DNA of 64,000 bases from an uncultured Clostridia bacterium (GTDB taxonomy: Bacteria > Bacillota > Clostridia > TANB77 > CAG-508), in assembly GCA_934121885.1 (NCBI GenBank), contig CAKOVH010000003.1:1-64000 (forward strand), read 5' to 3'. The position numbers and the translations under genes are program-made. Under the pieces are notes generated by a model. The model did no database searches. It saw only the letters and a program-made list of their open reading frames with translations, and had not been told where the DNA came from. Positions 45,605-54,029 of this stretch are shown here, piece after piece. The first letter of the stretch is position 1. Every line of letters starts with the position of its first letter.

Positions 45605-45688
45605 TAATTCTATTCACTCTTTCTTTTTTACTATATATTATCATAGTGATATTTATCATTCAAGAGTAATTTTAATATTTTGCTTTTA

Positions 45689-46009
45689 TTAATTATAAAA
45701 AGGTGTATAAAATCCCATGTTTGTGTTATTAGAAGGAAATGTATTTGATATTGTTACAAATTTAATTGAATAGATATCTGCATACACTGTAGTATTGCTA
45801 TCTAAAGATCTTAGCAAAATATAGCTTGCTCCTACATCTTCTAATATTCCTATTCTATCTGTTAAATTATTAGTTCCTATTAAAAACTCAACTCTTACCA
45901 ACTTTCCTATTTGCTGTCTCAAAAATGCGGGTGTATATATGTTATTAGTAAGTATCTCTGGTGAATTATCATTTGTAACAACATGTTGTCTACTTGTATC
46001 TTTTTCCAT
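45689..46009 (-). CDS. gerQ: spore coat protein GerQ
   Basis: A 106-aa protein with the GerQ core YTPAFLRQQIGKLVRVEFLIG, ILEDVGASYILLRSLDSNTTV and YADIYSIKFVTI. In Bacillus GerQ is a coat protein needed for CwlJ placement and is cross-linked by transglutaminase. ATG 46009 is preferred: AGAGGAG lies upstream; the in-frame ATG at 46042 overlaps the cwlJ end. The short N-terminus lacks the long Gln-rich region of Bacillus GerQ. Its position directly after cwlJ copies the Bacillus cwlJ-gerQ operon. Confidence 0.9.
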   Translation of the reverse strand: MEKDTSRQHVVTNDNSPEILTNNIYTPAFLRQQIGKLVRVEFLIGTNNLTDRIGILEDVGASYILLRSLDSNTTVYADIYSIKFVTISNTFPSNNTNMGFYTPFYN

Positions 46010-46028
46010 ATAATTCTCCTCTCTTTTA

Positions 46029-46477
46029 TTAGGTATCAGCATAGATTGTAGTTGGCCTATAAAAGCAATGCTGTCCTATTCGTGTATGAAACGTTCCTGA
46101 ACCATTATACGGAAATGTACTACTACAATTCGGATTAAATGGATTCAAATACCATAAGCATTCTCCAATTTCATTTAACTTGTTTCCAGCTAAAGCCCAG
46201 TCTGCTATATTATAATGAATCTCATTTGGAACCATATTATATATATTTTGTGGGTTATATGCATAATTTATTGTCTCTCTTGCACAATCAAATTGTCCTG
46301 TCTGAAAAAATATATTACGGATATTTCCTCCTTGTGATACTCTAGAATATTCACCTTCTGATGCATTTACTCTGTTCATAATAACTGTTGCAACTGCTTT
46401 CATTCCGATTATCTCCGTTCTCCCCCTGCTTCACACTGCACAATTCTTGCTAATAATTCTCTATCTGAATAGGCCAA
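46029..46477 (-). CDS. cwlJ: spore cortex-lytic enzyme CwlJ, two +1 shifts at CGG
   Basis: CwlJ opens the cortex during germination. A TTG start (46477) after AGAGGTGAG gives AYSDRELLARIVQCEAGGE. Then two shifts are needed only 10 nt apart: GAA CGG A (C46417 skipped, GGA) and GAT AAT CGG A (C46407 skipped, GGA). The result GEGDNGMKAVATVIMNRV lines up with the Bacillus CwlJ stretch GEGKQGMLLVGNVGINR: both restored residues fall on its two conserved glycines. The rest, ECLWYLNPFNPNC and QHCFYRPTTIYADT, matches too. About 148 aa. Without the shifts translation would end after 28 residues, or only a fragment from ATG 46403 would be made. Followed by gerQ. Confidence 0.85.
46404..46407 (-). other. 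candidate +1 frameshift site, AAT CGG A, second site in cwlJ
   Basis: CGG occupies 46407-46405 on the minus strand in the frame set by the first shift. Skipping its C gives GGA, then ATG AAA GCA. Confidence 0.75.
46414..46417 (-). other. candidate +1 frameshift site, GAA CGG A, first site in cwlJ
   Basis: CGG occupies 46417-46415 on the minus strand; the zero frame stops two codons later. Skipping its C gives GGA GAT AAT. Confidence 0.75.
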
Positions 46478-46526
46478 CAAACTCACCTCTTTCATAAATT
46501 ATATTATGAAAAAAGTGAGTTTGTTG
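46475..46526 (-). promoter_or_regulatory. 20-bp inverted repeat covering the cwlJ ribosome binding site and start
   Basis: A perfect 12-bp arm pair (46475-46486 with 46515-46526) is followed, after a 3x3 internal loop, by TTTCATAA (46490-46497) with TTATGAAA (46504-46511). On the minus-strand transcript the 3' arm holds the AGGTGAG ribosome binding site and the TTG start. RNA reading through from argS would hide them; RNA starting inside the repeat would not. Confidence 0.65.
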
Positions 46527-46546
46527 TGAATTGATTTTATTTAGTT

Positions 46547-48337
46547 TTACATTTTTTCAGGTGCACTAAATCCTAATAAATCTATACCATTTTCAAAAAT
46601 TTTCTTTAGTAATATAAGTAATGTTATATTAGACTCAAGTCGCTGTGAATCTCCTTGTAATATTTTTATTTTTTGATAGTAACTATTAAAATTATTTGCA
46701 AGTTCATATAAATATGTACATATTTTAGATGGTGCATCTTCTTTATAGCTTTCTTCTAATATTTGACTATATTTTGAAATAGTTAATAATATTTCTTTTT
46801 CTATATTCTCTTTTGGAGCAAGTATTCTTTTTTCTTTAAGCTCATTGTTTTCGAAATATTTATTTAATATTGACTTAATTCTTACAAGTGTATATAAAAT
46901 ATATGGACCAGTTTTTCCTTCAAAAGATGTAAATTTGTCTACATCAAATATGTAGTCTTTAGAAATTTGATTAGATAAATCAGCATATTTTAGTGCTGCA
47001 AGTCCAACAATTTTTGAAATTTCTTTTTTGTCCTCATCTTTCATCTCTTTTGTATTGTCCATTTTCAAATACACTTGATTATTAATTTCTTCTATAAGAC
47101 TTTCAAGTCTCATAACGCCACCATTTCTTGTTTTAAATGGTTTTCCATCTTTTCCATTCATAGTACCAAATCCAAGAAATACAAGATTAGTATTATCATC
47201 TACAAGTTTAGCTTTTCTTGCACATCTAAATACTTGTATAAAATGTAATTCTTGTCTTTTATCTACTACATAAATTATCTCATTAGGACTAAAATCCATT
47301 TGTCTTTGCATTATTGTTGCTAAATCGGTAGTTTGATAGCAAGAAACTCCACCAGATTTTAATACCATACATGGATTTATTGTTGTTATATCCTCTGGTT
47401 CTTGTACATCTACAACCATAGCTCCATCACTTTCATATATTATTCCTAGGTCTTGCATTTTATTTACCATAGGTTTTACGTATTTTTGTGAATCACTTTC
47501 TCCAAGCCACAAATCAAAGTGTACATCCAATTTTTTATAGTTTTCCTTTAAATCTGCAACAGATATCTCTACAATTTTTTTCCATAAATCGTAATATCCC
47601 TTTTTATGTTCTTGTAAATATGCAGTATTTCTTCTAGCATTTTCTTTATACTCATTTGCTTTTTCAATTTCTTCTTGTGTTGCGTTTTCAGAAACTTTAG
47701 TTTTTGCACTTGCACAAGGATATATTTCTTCTAAATCTGTTACTGTAAATAATGCTTCTTTTGGATATTCTCCTTCAAAGTTCTCATTAAAATAATCCCA
47801 TTCAGGATGTCTAACTTTTAATTCTTCAATTACCAATCCCATTTGAAGACCCCAATCTCCAAGATGCACATCTCCAATAACTTTATTTTCAAAGAATTTA
47901 TGTATTCTTTTTACACTCTCTCCTATAATTGCAGGTCTTAAATGTCCAACATGTAATGGTTTTGCAATATTAGGTCCACCATAGTCAATAACAACAGTTT
48001 TATCATTTTCCATTGTACAACCAAATTTTTCATCATTTATAATATCATTACAATACTTTGTTAAATATTCTTTAGATATATTAAAGTTTATAAATCCTGG
48101 TTTTACAGCCTCAATACTTTCAAATTCTTCGCATTCTTTGCATTTTTGAGCAATTTCTTCTGCAATAATAATTGGAGCTTTTTTATATTCTTTTGCAGCC
48201 ATAAGAGCACCATCACATTGAAATTCGCATAAGTCTGGTCTGTTTGAATTAATTACTCTTCCATATTTACTATTGTAACCACATTCTTCAAACGCATTTT
48301 CTATTTTTTCTTGTAATAAATTTATACATTTTTTCAA
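46547..48337 (-). CDS. argS: arginyl-tRNA synthetase
   Basis: Charges tRNA-Arg. It is 596 aa: N-terminal additional domain (GRVINSNRPDLCEFQCDGALMAAKEYKKAP), the HIGH-type motif in GGPNIAKPLHVGHLRPAIIG, HLGDWGLQMG, and the C-terminal DALR anticodon-binding domain. A 16-aa-type linker and the KFTSFEGKTGPYILYT block are normal. It is relevant to the CGG question only as the enzyme serving Arg codons; nothing unusual is seen in it. Upstream promoter region is AT-rich without T-box features. Confidence 0.97.
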   Translation of the reverse strand: MKKCINLLQEKIENAFEECGYNSKYGRVINSNRPDLCEFQCDGALMAAKEYKKAPIIIAEEIAQKCKECEEFESIEAVKPGFINFNISKEYLTKYCNDIINDEKFGCTMENDKTVVIDYGGPNIAKPLHVGHLRPAIIGESVKRIHKFFENKVIGDVHLGDWGLQMGLVIEELKVRHPEWDYFNENFEGEYPKEALFTVTDLEEIYPCASAKTKVSENATQEEIEKANEYKENARRNTAYLQEHKKGYYDLWKKIVEISVADLKENYKKLDVHFDLWLGESDSQKYVKPMVNKMQDLGIIYESDGAMVVDVQEPEDITTINPCMVLKSGGVSCYQTTDLATIMQRQMDFSPNEIIYVVDKRQELHFIQVFRCARKAKLVDDNTNLVFLGFGTMNGKDGKPFKTRNGGVMRLESLIEEINNQVYLKMDNTKEMKDEDKKEISKIVGLAALKYADLSNQISKDYIFDVDKFTSFEGKTGPYILYTLVRIKSILNKYFENNELKEKRILAPKENIEKEILLTISKYSQILEESYKEDAPSKICTYLYELANNFNSYYQKIKILQGDSQRLESNITLLILLKKIFENGIDLLGFSAPEKM

Positions 48338-48423
48338 TTATAATTCCCCTACCTTTATTTTAACCTAGATATTATAATAACATTTTTTATATGTTTTTTC
48401 AACCTAGTTTAAATATTTTCATG

Positions 48424-48457
48424 AAAAAAGCACCGCAGTTGCGATGCTTTTTTTGGT
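48424..48457 (-). terminator. terminator of the S1-domain gene
   Basis: On the minus strand AAAAGCATCGC pairs with GCGGTGCTTTT around a 4-nt loop, followed by a T-run. Confidence 0.88.
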
Positions 48458-48479
48458 TAACTAAGCTAAACAGAATTTA

Positions 48480-49292
48480 TCATTCTTTTGTCAAAAGAGC
48501 AACTAAACCAAGTTTAAGTCCTTTTTCTGTTACTTTTCTGACATAGAATGATGCCTTTGTTCCTTCATGGATATGTGGAACTTCATTTGGAACGTCTACT
48601 ATTCCTGAGATTGCTGGTGTTACTTCAACATAATACCCATCACAGTCCTGCACAGGTAAGCATATTGTTCCAATGCATACGTCTCCACTTTTAGTGGCTA
48701 CCGTATCAAACTCCAAAGTTTTGAACGCATCTTTTCGAGATAGCGTTATTCTGTAATTTTCTTTAGGCGTTTTTATTTCCGTAATTTTCACCTTTATTGT
48801 ATCCCCAACAGAAAAATATTTTTTAAGATTTTGGATACGACAGAGTGAGCAATACGAAATCGGAACAAATCCTATAACACCATTCCCGATGTCACAGAAT
48901 AATCCATAATCATATATGGCCGTTATCTGTACTCGCACATTTTTGTTTGCCTTTGAAGTTATTTGTTTATATGCTTCTTTGATGGTTTTTCTTCGAGAGA
49001 GTACATAAATACCAGATGATATTCCCATAATCTTTGCCGTTATCTTTTTTCCAACAATTGAGGAAATCTGATATGGTGTAAGAGTTGTATCTCCATAAGG
49101 ATACGTATACTCATAGATAGTTGCTTCCCTTTCAGGAATAATTCCTATCTTTCCACCACCCAGGTAGACAAATAAACAGCCAAGTTCTTTGTCATACCGA
49201 ACTACTCTACCAACGCATATTTTTCCAACTTCAAGATTCTGAGCATTGTGAAAATTTGCCAGCCCTTCAGGGCAAAGTTTAAATTCTGCCAT
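48480..49292 (-). CDS. multi-S1-domain RNA-binding protein, probably acquired
   Basis: A 270-aa protein with repeated S1-like modules: EVGKICVGRVVRYDKELGCLFVYLGGGKIGIIPERE, VRVQITAIYDYGLFCDIGNGVIGFVPIS, and SVGDTIKVKITEIKTPKENYRITLSRK. It likely binds RNA; exact role unknown. ATG 49292 follows AGGAGG. Base and codon use differ from the neighbours: more GAC, TGC, GGC, ACG and CGA codons. It has an in-frame CGG at residue 32 (49199-49197) read without a shift; this is the only such case in the window. The composition suggests recent transfer from a less AT-rich firmicute. Confidence 0.75.
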   Translation of the reverse strand: MAEFKLCPEGLANFHNAQNLEVGKICVGRVVRYDKELGCLFVYLGGGKIGIIPEREATIYEYTYPYGDTTLTPYQISSIVGKKITAKIMGISSGIYVLSRRKTIKEAYKQITSKANKNVRVQITAIYDYGLFCDIGNGVIGFVPISYCSLCRIQNLKKYFSVGDTIKVKITEIKTPKENYRITLSRKDAFKTLEFDTVATKSGDVCIGTICLPVQDCDGYYVEVTPAISGIVDVPNEVPHIHEGTKASFYVRKVTEKGLKLGLVALLTKE

Positions 49293-49414
49293 AGTTTTTT
49301 CCTCCTGTAACATATGGTCTTCCAAAGTTAACATTATCAGTTTAACATAAATTTGTATAAAAATCAAGTCTTGCTCTTTTTAATTACTTACAACATAATA
49401 CTATCTATTATTTT

Positions 49415-50752
49415 TTAGTTATTAATTGCTACACCATTTACATATAATTTATATCCATTAAAATCAATATTACTGTAGCTTGAATCGCTATCATTTAGAG
49501 ATGTTACATAACTATCTCCTGTTAATTTTATCTTTGATGTTTTATCTAGAACAAGTTTTATATTTTTAGCAGTATTATCTCCATTAATTGTTCCTTCATA
49601 ATATGAACTTTCATTCATTTCCATTTCTAGAGTAGAAATAGAATCCACCGAAATATTTCCTATAGCACTTTGGTTATTCATAACTAATGTAACAATTCCT
49701 CCATTTGATCCGCTTTTTCCCCAAGCTCCTTTCTCAGCTCTTAAAAAGTATCCATTTTTATCATTGTTTGTTATTGTATTGTTACTCAAATTAATTGTTG
49801 CTTTAGCATCATTTACAGTTATATCAGCAGTAGAATAGATAGTAGGCGAACCTTGACCATTTGTTGTATATGTTCCTTTGTCTACAGTAACTGTTCCTCC
49901 TCCACGATCAGTTCTTATTGCAGCACTTGAAGTACCACTTGTAGTAATTGTTAAATTAGTTGCTTTGGTTATGCCTCCCCCAGTAGTCATTATTCCTCCT
50001 GCATTATCTCCTGTTGTTGTAATTTTAGAATTACTAATTGCAATAATAGCTGAATTATTTCCATAAAAACTACTGCTGTCTCCTCCATCAGAATCTCCTG
50101 TTTTTTCTACAGTACTATCAGATATTGTTGCTTTTATCTTCCCATTTATTAGCATTGCATTTTCATCAGAATTTGATGATGTAACTGTTTCTCCTGTTAT
50201 TGTTGTATCTTCTGTTATTTCTTTTACCCCAGTATATGATACTGAACTGCCCATATTTCCAGAAGGCTTTTTAGTATCATCTCTTTCCATCATACCATCT
50301 GTCATTTTACTATTACTTGTATTTAAAAAATAATTATTGGTTAGATATATATCTAATACTGTAAGTACTGATGTAAGAATAACTATGCTTATAATCAAAA
50401 TTATTATTTTGTTTTTATTTGTGAATACTTCTTTTACAGTAATTTTATTGAACTTTGATATAATTAAATATACAAGAGATATAGATAATATTAATCCTTC
50501 AGCACCAAATACAATATAATATACATATGATAAGTTGTTTTGTTTTTTATCTAATTCTTTCATATCTTGGTTATCTGGCATTTCTGTTGGTTTCTGCATA
50601 TCCCCTTCATTATTACTTTCACCCTGCTCAATACTTTGATTGTTTTTTGTGGTTGTACTATTACTTTTTGCATAATTCATTGTAAAGAACATAGCATATA
50701 CCATAAGCAATATTAATGCAATCATTAAAATGTTTTTTAAAGTTCTTTTCAT
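49415..50752 (-). CDS. membrane-anchored beta-helix-like surface protein
   Basis: A 445-aa protein. Three hydrophobic segments near residues 8-24, 78-100 and 116-136, then a long extracellular part rich in Thr, Ser, Gly and Asn with short repeating strands (ITTTGDNAGGIMTTGGGITKATNLTITTSGTSSAAIRTDRGGGTVTV), typical of right-handed beta-helix (pectate-lyase-like) folds. It could be an adhesin or carbohydrate-active surface protein; no catalytic residues can be named. It has the AGGAGG ribosome binding site and sits next to the Ca2+ ATPase gene. Confidence 0.65.
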   Translation of the reverse strand: MKRTLKNILMIALILLMVYAMFFTMNYAKSNSTTTKNNQSIEQGESNNEGDMQKPTEMPDNQDMKELDKKQNNLSYVYYIVFGAEGLILSISLVYLIISKFNKITVKEVFTNKNKIIILIISIVILTSVLTVLDIYLTNNYFLNTSNSKMTDGMMERDDTKKPSGNMGSSVSYTGVKEITEDTTITGETVTSSNSDENAMLINGKIKATISDSTVEKTGDSDGGDSSSFYGNNSAIIAISNSKITTTGDNAGGIMTTGGGITKATNLTITTSGTSSAAIRTDRGGGTVTVDKGTYTTNGQGSPTIYSTADITVNDAKATINLSNNTITNNDKNGYFLRAEKGAWGKSGSNGGIVTLVMNNQSAIGNISVDSISTLEMEMNESSYYEGTINGDNTAKNIKLVLDKTSKIKLTGDSYVTSLNDSDSSYSNIDFNGYKLYVNGVAINN

Positions 50753-50800
50753 ATATTTTTTCCTCCTTTAAATATTTATTGCTTATAATATATCTCCCAA

Positions 50801-53374
50801 TTATTGAAATTTTATTGAATTTTGCTTTTTTATTAATTTAAAAATTTCCATTACAATAATGACCGGAATTGTTAATATTAATAAGATAATTATTTGTCTT
50901 CCACTTATTACTGAAAGTTTAAATATACTTGCTAAAGACTCATTTGTTACAATTAATATTTGAATTAAGGTTGTAATAATAATTGACGCTATCAAAAAAA
51001 TGTTATTTTTAATTGGTATTTTAAATATAGATAAATTTTCACTTCTACAATTAAATATATGAATATTTTCAATAAATACCATTAATGTTAATAATAATGA
51101 TCTAATCGTTGTTATATCATATTGCTTTGTTTTTGTTATATATATATACATAATAAATTCAATAACTGCCATTGTAACTGCAGAAACAGCTATTTCTATT
51201 ATTAAGAGTTTATTAAATATTACTTCTTTTTTTCTTTTAGATTTTTTATTCATTACATCTTCTATATCTTTTTCAAAAGCTAGTGCATCTCCTTGTATAC
51301 CATTACTAATTAAATTTAGCCATAAAAATTGTATTGCAAGAAGCGGTATTGGCAAGCCTACAATTATAGAAAATATAAATAATATGATCTCTGAAAATCC
51401 TGTAGATAGTAATAGATAAATAACCTTTCTAATATTGTTATAGGCTCGTCTTCCTTCTTCAATTCCGTGAACAATGCTAGAAAAATTATCATCTACAATT
51501 ATCATACTTCCAGTTTCTTTTGCAATATCTGTTCCACTTCCCATAGCCACACCAATATCTGCAGCTTTTAGTGCCGGAGTATCATTTACCCCATCACCAG
51601 TTACTGCAATAATCTCGCCCTCACCTTTTAACTTTTCTACTATATTTAATTTATCCATAGGAGTAACACGAGAATATACATCCTCAATTTCTAGTCTCTT
51701 GGCAATAGCTTCTGCTGTAAGTTTATAGTCTCCTGTAATCATAGTTATTCCAATTCCAGCTTTTTTACATTCATATATAGCATTTACAACATCCTCTCTA
51801 ATAGGATCAACAAAAGCTACCATTCCCATGTATATTAGTTTTGGAATATCATCTTGAGTAAATTTATCATTTTGAAATTTTATATTATTCTTTTTAGCCA
51901 AAGCTATAACTCTAAATCCTTGGCTTGATAATTCATCTGCTTGATCTATAATTTTATTATAATCCAAATCTACAATTTCACCTTTGTATAACATTGTTGT
52001 ACAAAACTCCAAAACTTTTTCTATTCCGCCTTTCATTGCTACATTAATTTCTCTGTTTTCTTCATATAATACAGATGAATATTTAAGTCTTGATTCATAT
52101 GGTATCATATCAATAATATGATTTTCTTTTTTTACCTCCATCTTATATCCAAGTGCTAAAAACGCAATGTCTATTGCATCACCATGATATTTCCATTTTC
52201 CGTTTTCATGTAATAGGCTTGCCTCATTTGCTAAAACTCCAAGTTTAGCAATTTCTTTCATTTGTTCTATACTATTATTAGAAATATCGTTTTCCGCTTC
52301 ATAACTTCCGTTATCATTGTGTCCTGCTCCTGTAATATAAATCATATCTCCACTGGGAAGCACAATTTTTTTTGCCGTTTGCTCATTAACTGTTAATGTT
52401 CCTGTTTTATCTGTTGCAATTCTTGTACAACTTCCTAAACTTTCAACAGCATTTAATTTTTTAACAATAACATTCCTTTTAGCCATTTTTGAAGCGGCAA
52501 TAGATAAAACAATAGTCATTGCAATTGTTAATCCTTCGGGTATTGCAGAAACAGTTAATGCTACAACAGTTGATAATATATCTGAAAATGCGTATCCTTT
52601 AATATACAAGAAGATTGATATTAAACTTGCAAGAATAATAAATCCTACACTAATTTGTTTTGTAAACTTATCCATTTTTACAACTAGTGGAGATTTTGTT
52701 TCTTCTCGTTCTATAACACTTTTAGCTATCTTTCCAAACTCCGTATTTTTTCCAATTCCAACTACTATTCCTTTAGCGCGTCCTTTTATTATAATAGTTC
52801 CAGCATATACTAAATCTTTTCTATCTAATAAGTCTCCTGTTTCATCTTGACTATCAGCATCTTTTGTTTTTGTAACAGATTCTCCTGTAAGTATAGATTC
52901 ATCTACTAATAACTCATATGTTTCTATTAATTTTAAGTCTGCTGGTACTTTATCCCCAGACTCTAGTAATACAATATCTCCTAAAGTTATATCTTCTGAA
53001 TCTATATTTTTTACTAAATCATCTCTAATAACTTTTGACTTAATTCGTATTAAATTTTGTAATGTCTGACTATCTTTTTCAGCTTTCCATTCTTGGTATG
53101 TTCCAATAATAGAATTTATAAAAATAACAGCTAGTATAAAAAAAGAATCAGCATAATTTTTAGTTATAATGGAAAGAATAACAGAAACAAATAATATTAA
53201 AATAATTGGACTTTTGAACTGTTCTACAAAAGTCTCAAATAATGTTTTCTTTTTTGCTTTTGGTATTAAGTTTTTTCCATTTATTTTTATTCTTTTTTGT
53301 GCTTCTTCTTGAGTTAAACCTTTTTTACTACTATTAAAATATTTAAAAACTTCATCAATGCTAATATTCCACAT
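50801..53374 (-). CDS. P-type Ca2+-transporting ATPase (P2 type)
   Basis: An 857-aa cation pump: N-terminal cation-ATPase domain, TGES (ILTGESVTKTKD), M4 motif AIPEGLT, phosphorylation site TDKTGTLTVNE, hinge GDGVNDTPALKAADIGVAMG and six C-terminal membrane segments. The PEGL and GDGVNDTPAL motifs place it with SERCA/PMCA-like bacterial Ca2+ ATPases. Probably exports Ca2+ from the cytoplasm; in a spore former it might also help mother-cell calcium handling, which is speculation. Confidence 0.93.
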   Translation of the reverse strand: MWNISIDEVFKYFNSSKKGLTQEEAQKRIKINGKNLIPKAKKKTLFETFVEQFKSPIILILFVSVILSIITKNYADSFFILAVIFINSIIGTYQEWKAEKDSQTLQNLIRIKSKVIRDDLVKNIDSEDITLGDIVLLESGDKVPADLKLIETYELLVDESILTGESVTKTKDADSQDETGDLLDRKDLVYAGTIIIKGRAKGIVVGIGKNTEFGKIAKSVIEREETKSPLVVKMDKFTKQISVGFIILASLISIFLYIKGYAFSDILSTVVALTVSAIPEGLTIAMTIVLSIAASKMAKRNVIVKKLNAVESLGSCTRIATDKTGTLTVNEQTAKKIVLPSGDMIYITGAGHNDNGSYEAENDISNNSIEQMKEIAKLGVLANEASLLHENGKWKYHGDAIDIAFLALGYKMEVKKENHIIDMIPYESRLKYSSVLYEENREINVAMKGGIEKVLEFCTTMLYKGEIVDLDYNKIIDQADELSSQGFRVIALAKKNNIKFQNDKFTQDDIPKLIYMGMVAFVDPIREDVVNAIYECKKAGIGITMITGDYKLTAEAIAKRLEIEDVYSRVTPMDKLNIVEKLKGEGEIIAVTGDGVNDTPALKAADIGVAMGSGTDIAKETGSMIIVDDNFSSIVHGIEEGRRAYNNIRKVIYLLLSTGFSEIILFIFSIIVGLPIPLLAIQFLWLNLISNGIQGDALAFEKDIEDVMNKKSKRKKEVIFNKLLIIEIAVSAVTMAVIEFIMYIYITKTKQYDITTIRSLLLTLMVFIENIHIFNCRSENLSIFKIPIKNNIFLIASIIITTLIQILIVTNESLASIFKLSVISGRQIIILLILTIPVIIVMEIFKLIKKQNSIKFQ

Positions 53375-53501
53375 AAAAATCTCCTTTTTTTGTATTATTT
53401 ACAATTTCAAAAATTTTTATGCTCTTTAGTATTAAAACTATTGGATAATTATTATAATATATGCTAAAATATGTACTGAATTTTATTAAGGAGGATTTAC
53501 T

Positions 53502-53963
53502 ATGAATGAATATATGAAACTTGCAAAAGAAGTGGCCGAGAAAGGAATAACTAACAAAGAAGGAGGTCCTTTTGGAGCAATTATAGTTAACTCAGAAGGC
53601 GAAGTTATTTCTACTGGAAATAATCAAGTTTTAAAAAATAATGATCCAACTGCACATGCCGAAATTGTTGCTATTCGTAACGCATGTTCAAAGCTAAATA
53701 CTTATGATTTATCAGATTATATTTTATATACATCATGTGAGCCTTGTCCTATGTGTTTATCTGCAATCATTTGGGCTAATATAAAAGATGTATATTATGC
53801 TTGTACTAGAATAGATGCAGAATCTATTGGTTTTAGAGATAATATGATATATGATTATTTAGCAGGAAATAAAAATAACATTATTAAACTACACCCTTTA
53901 GATAGAGATGCTTGCATAGATATATTTAATAGGTATAAAGAAGAAAATAATATAATATATTAA
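53502..53963 (+). CDS. guaD: guanine deaminase
   Basis: A 153-aa zinc cytidine-deaminase-fold enzyme: GGPFGAIIVN, NDPTAHAEIVAIRNAC, YTSCEPCPMCLSAIIWAN, and the C-terminal IGFRDNMIYDYL, close to Bacillus GuaD, which turns guanine to xanthine. TadA, the tRNA adenosine deaminase, shares the HAE...PCPMC core, but the PFGA start, SCEPCPMCL and the IGF.D..IY tail favour GuaD. AAGGAGG ribosome binding site. Monocistronic. Confidence 0.88.
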   Translation: MNEYMKLAKEVAEKGITNKEGGPFGAIIVNSEGEVISTGNNQVLKNNDPTAHAEIVAIRNACSKLNTYDLSDYILYTSCEPCPMCLSAIIWANIKDVYYACTRIDAESIGFRDNMIYDYLAGNKNNIIKLHPLDRDACIDIFNRYKEENNIIY

Positions 53964-53970
53964 AAATATA

Positions 53971-54025
53971 ATGGAGCTTAAATATATAATTATTTATAAA
54001 TTACATATCTAAGCTCCATTTTTTT
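53971..54025. terminator. bidirectional terminator between guaD and the repeat protein
   Basis: AATGGAGCTTA (53971-53981) pairs perfectly with TAAGCTCCATT (54010-54020), followed by TTTTT. Confidence 0.88.
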
Positions 54026-54029
54026 GATG

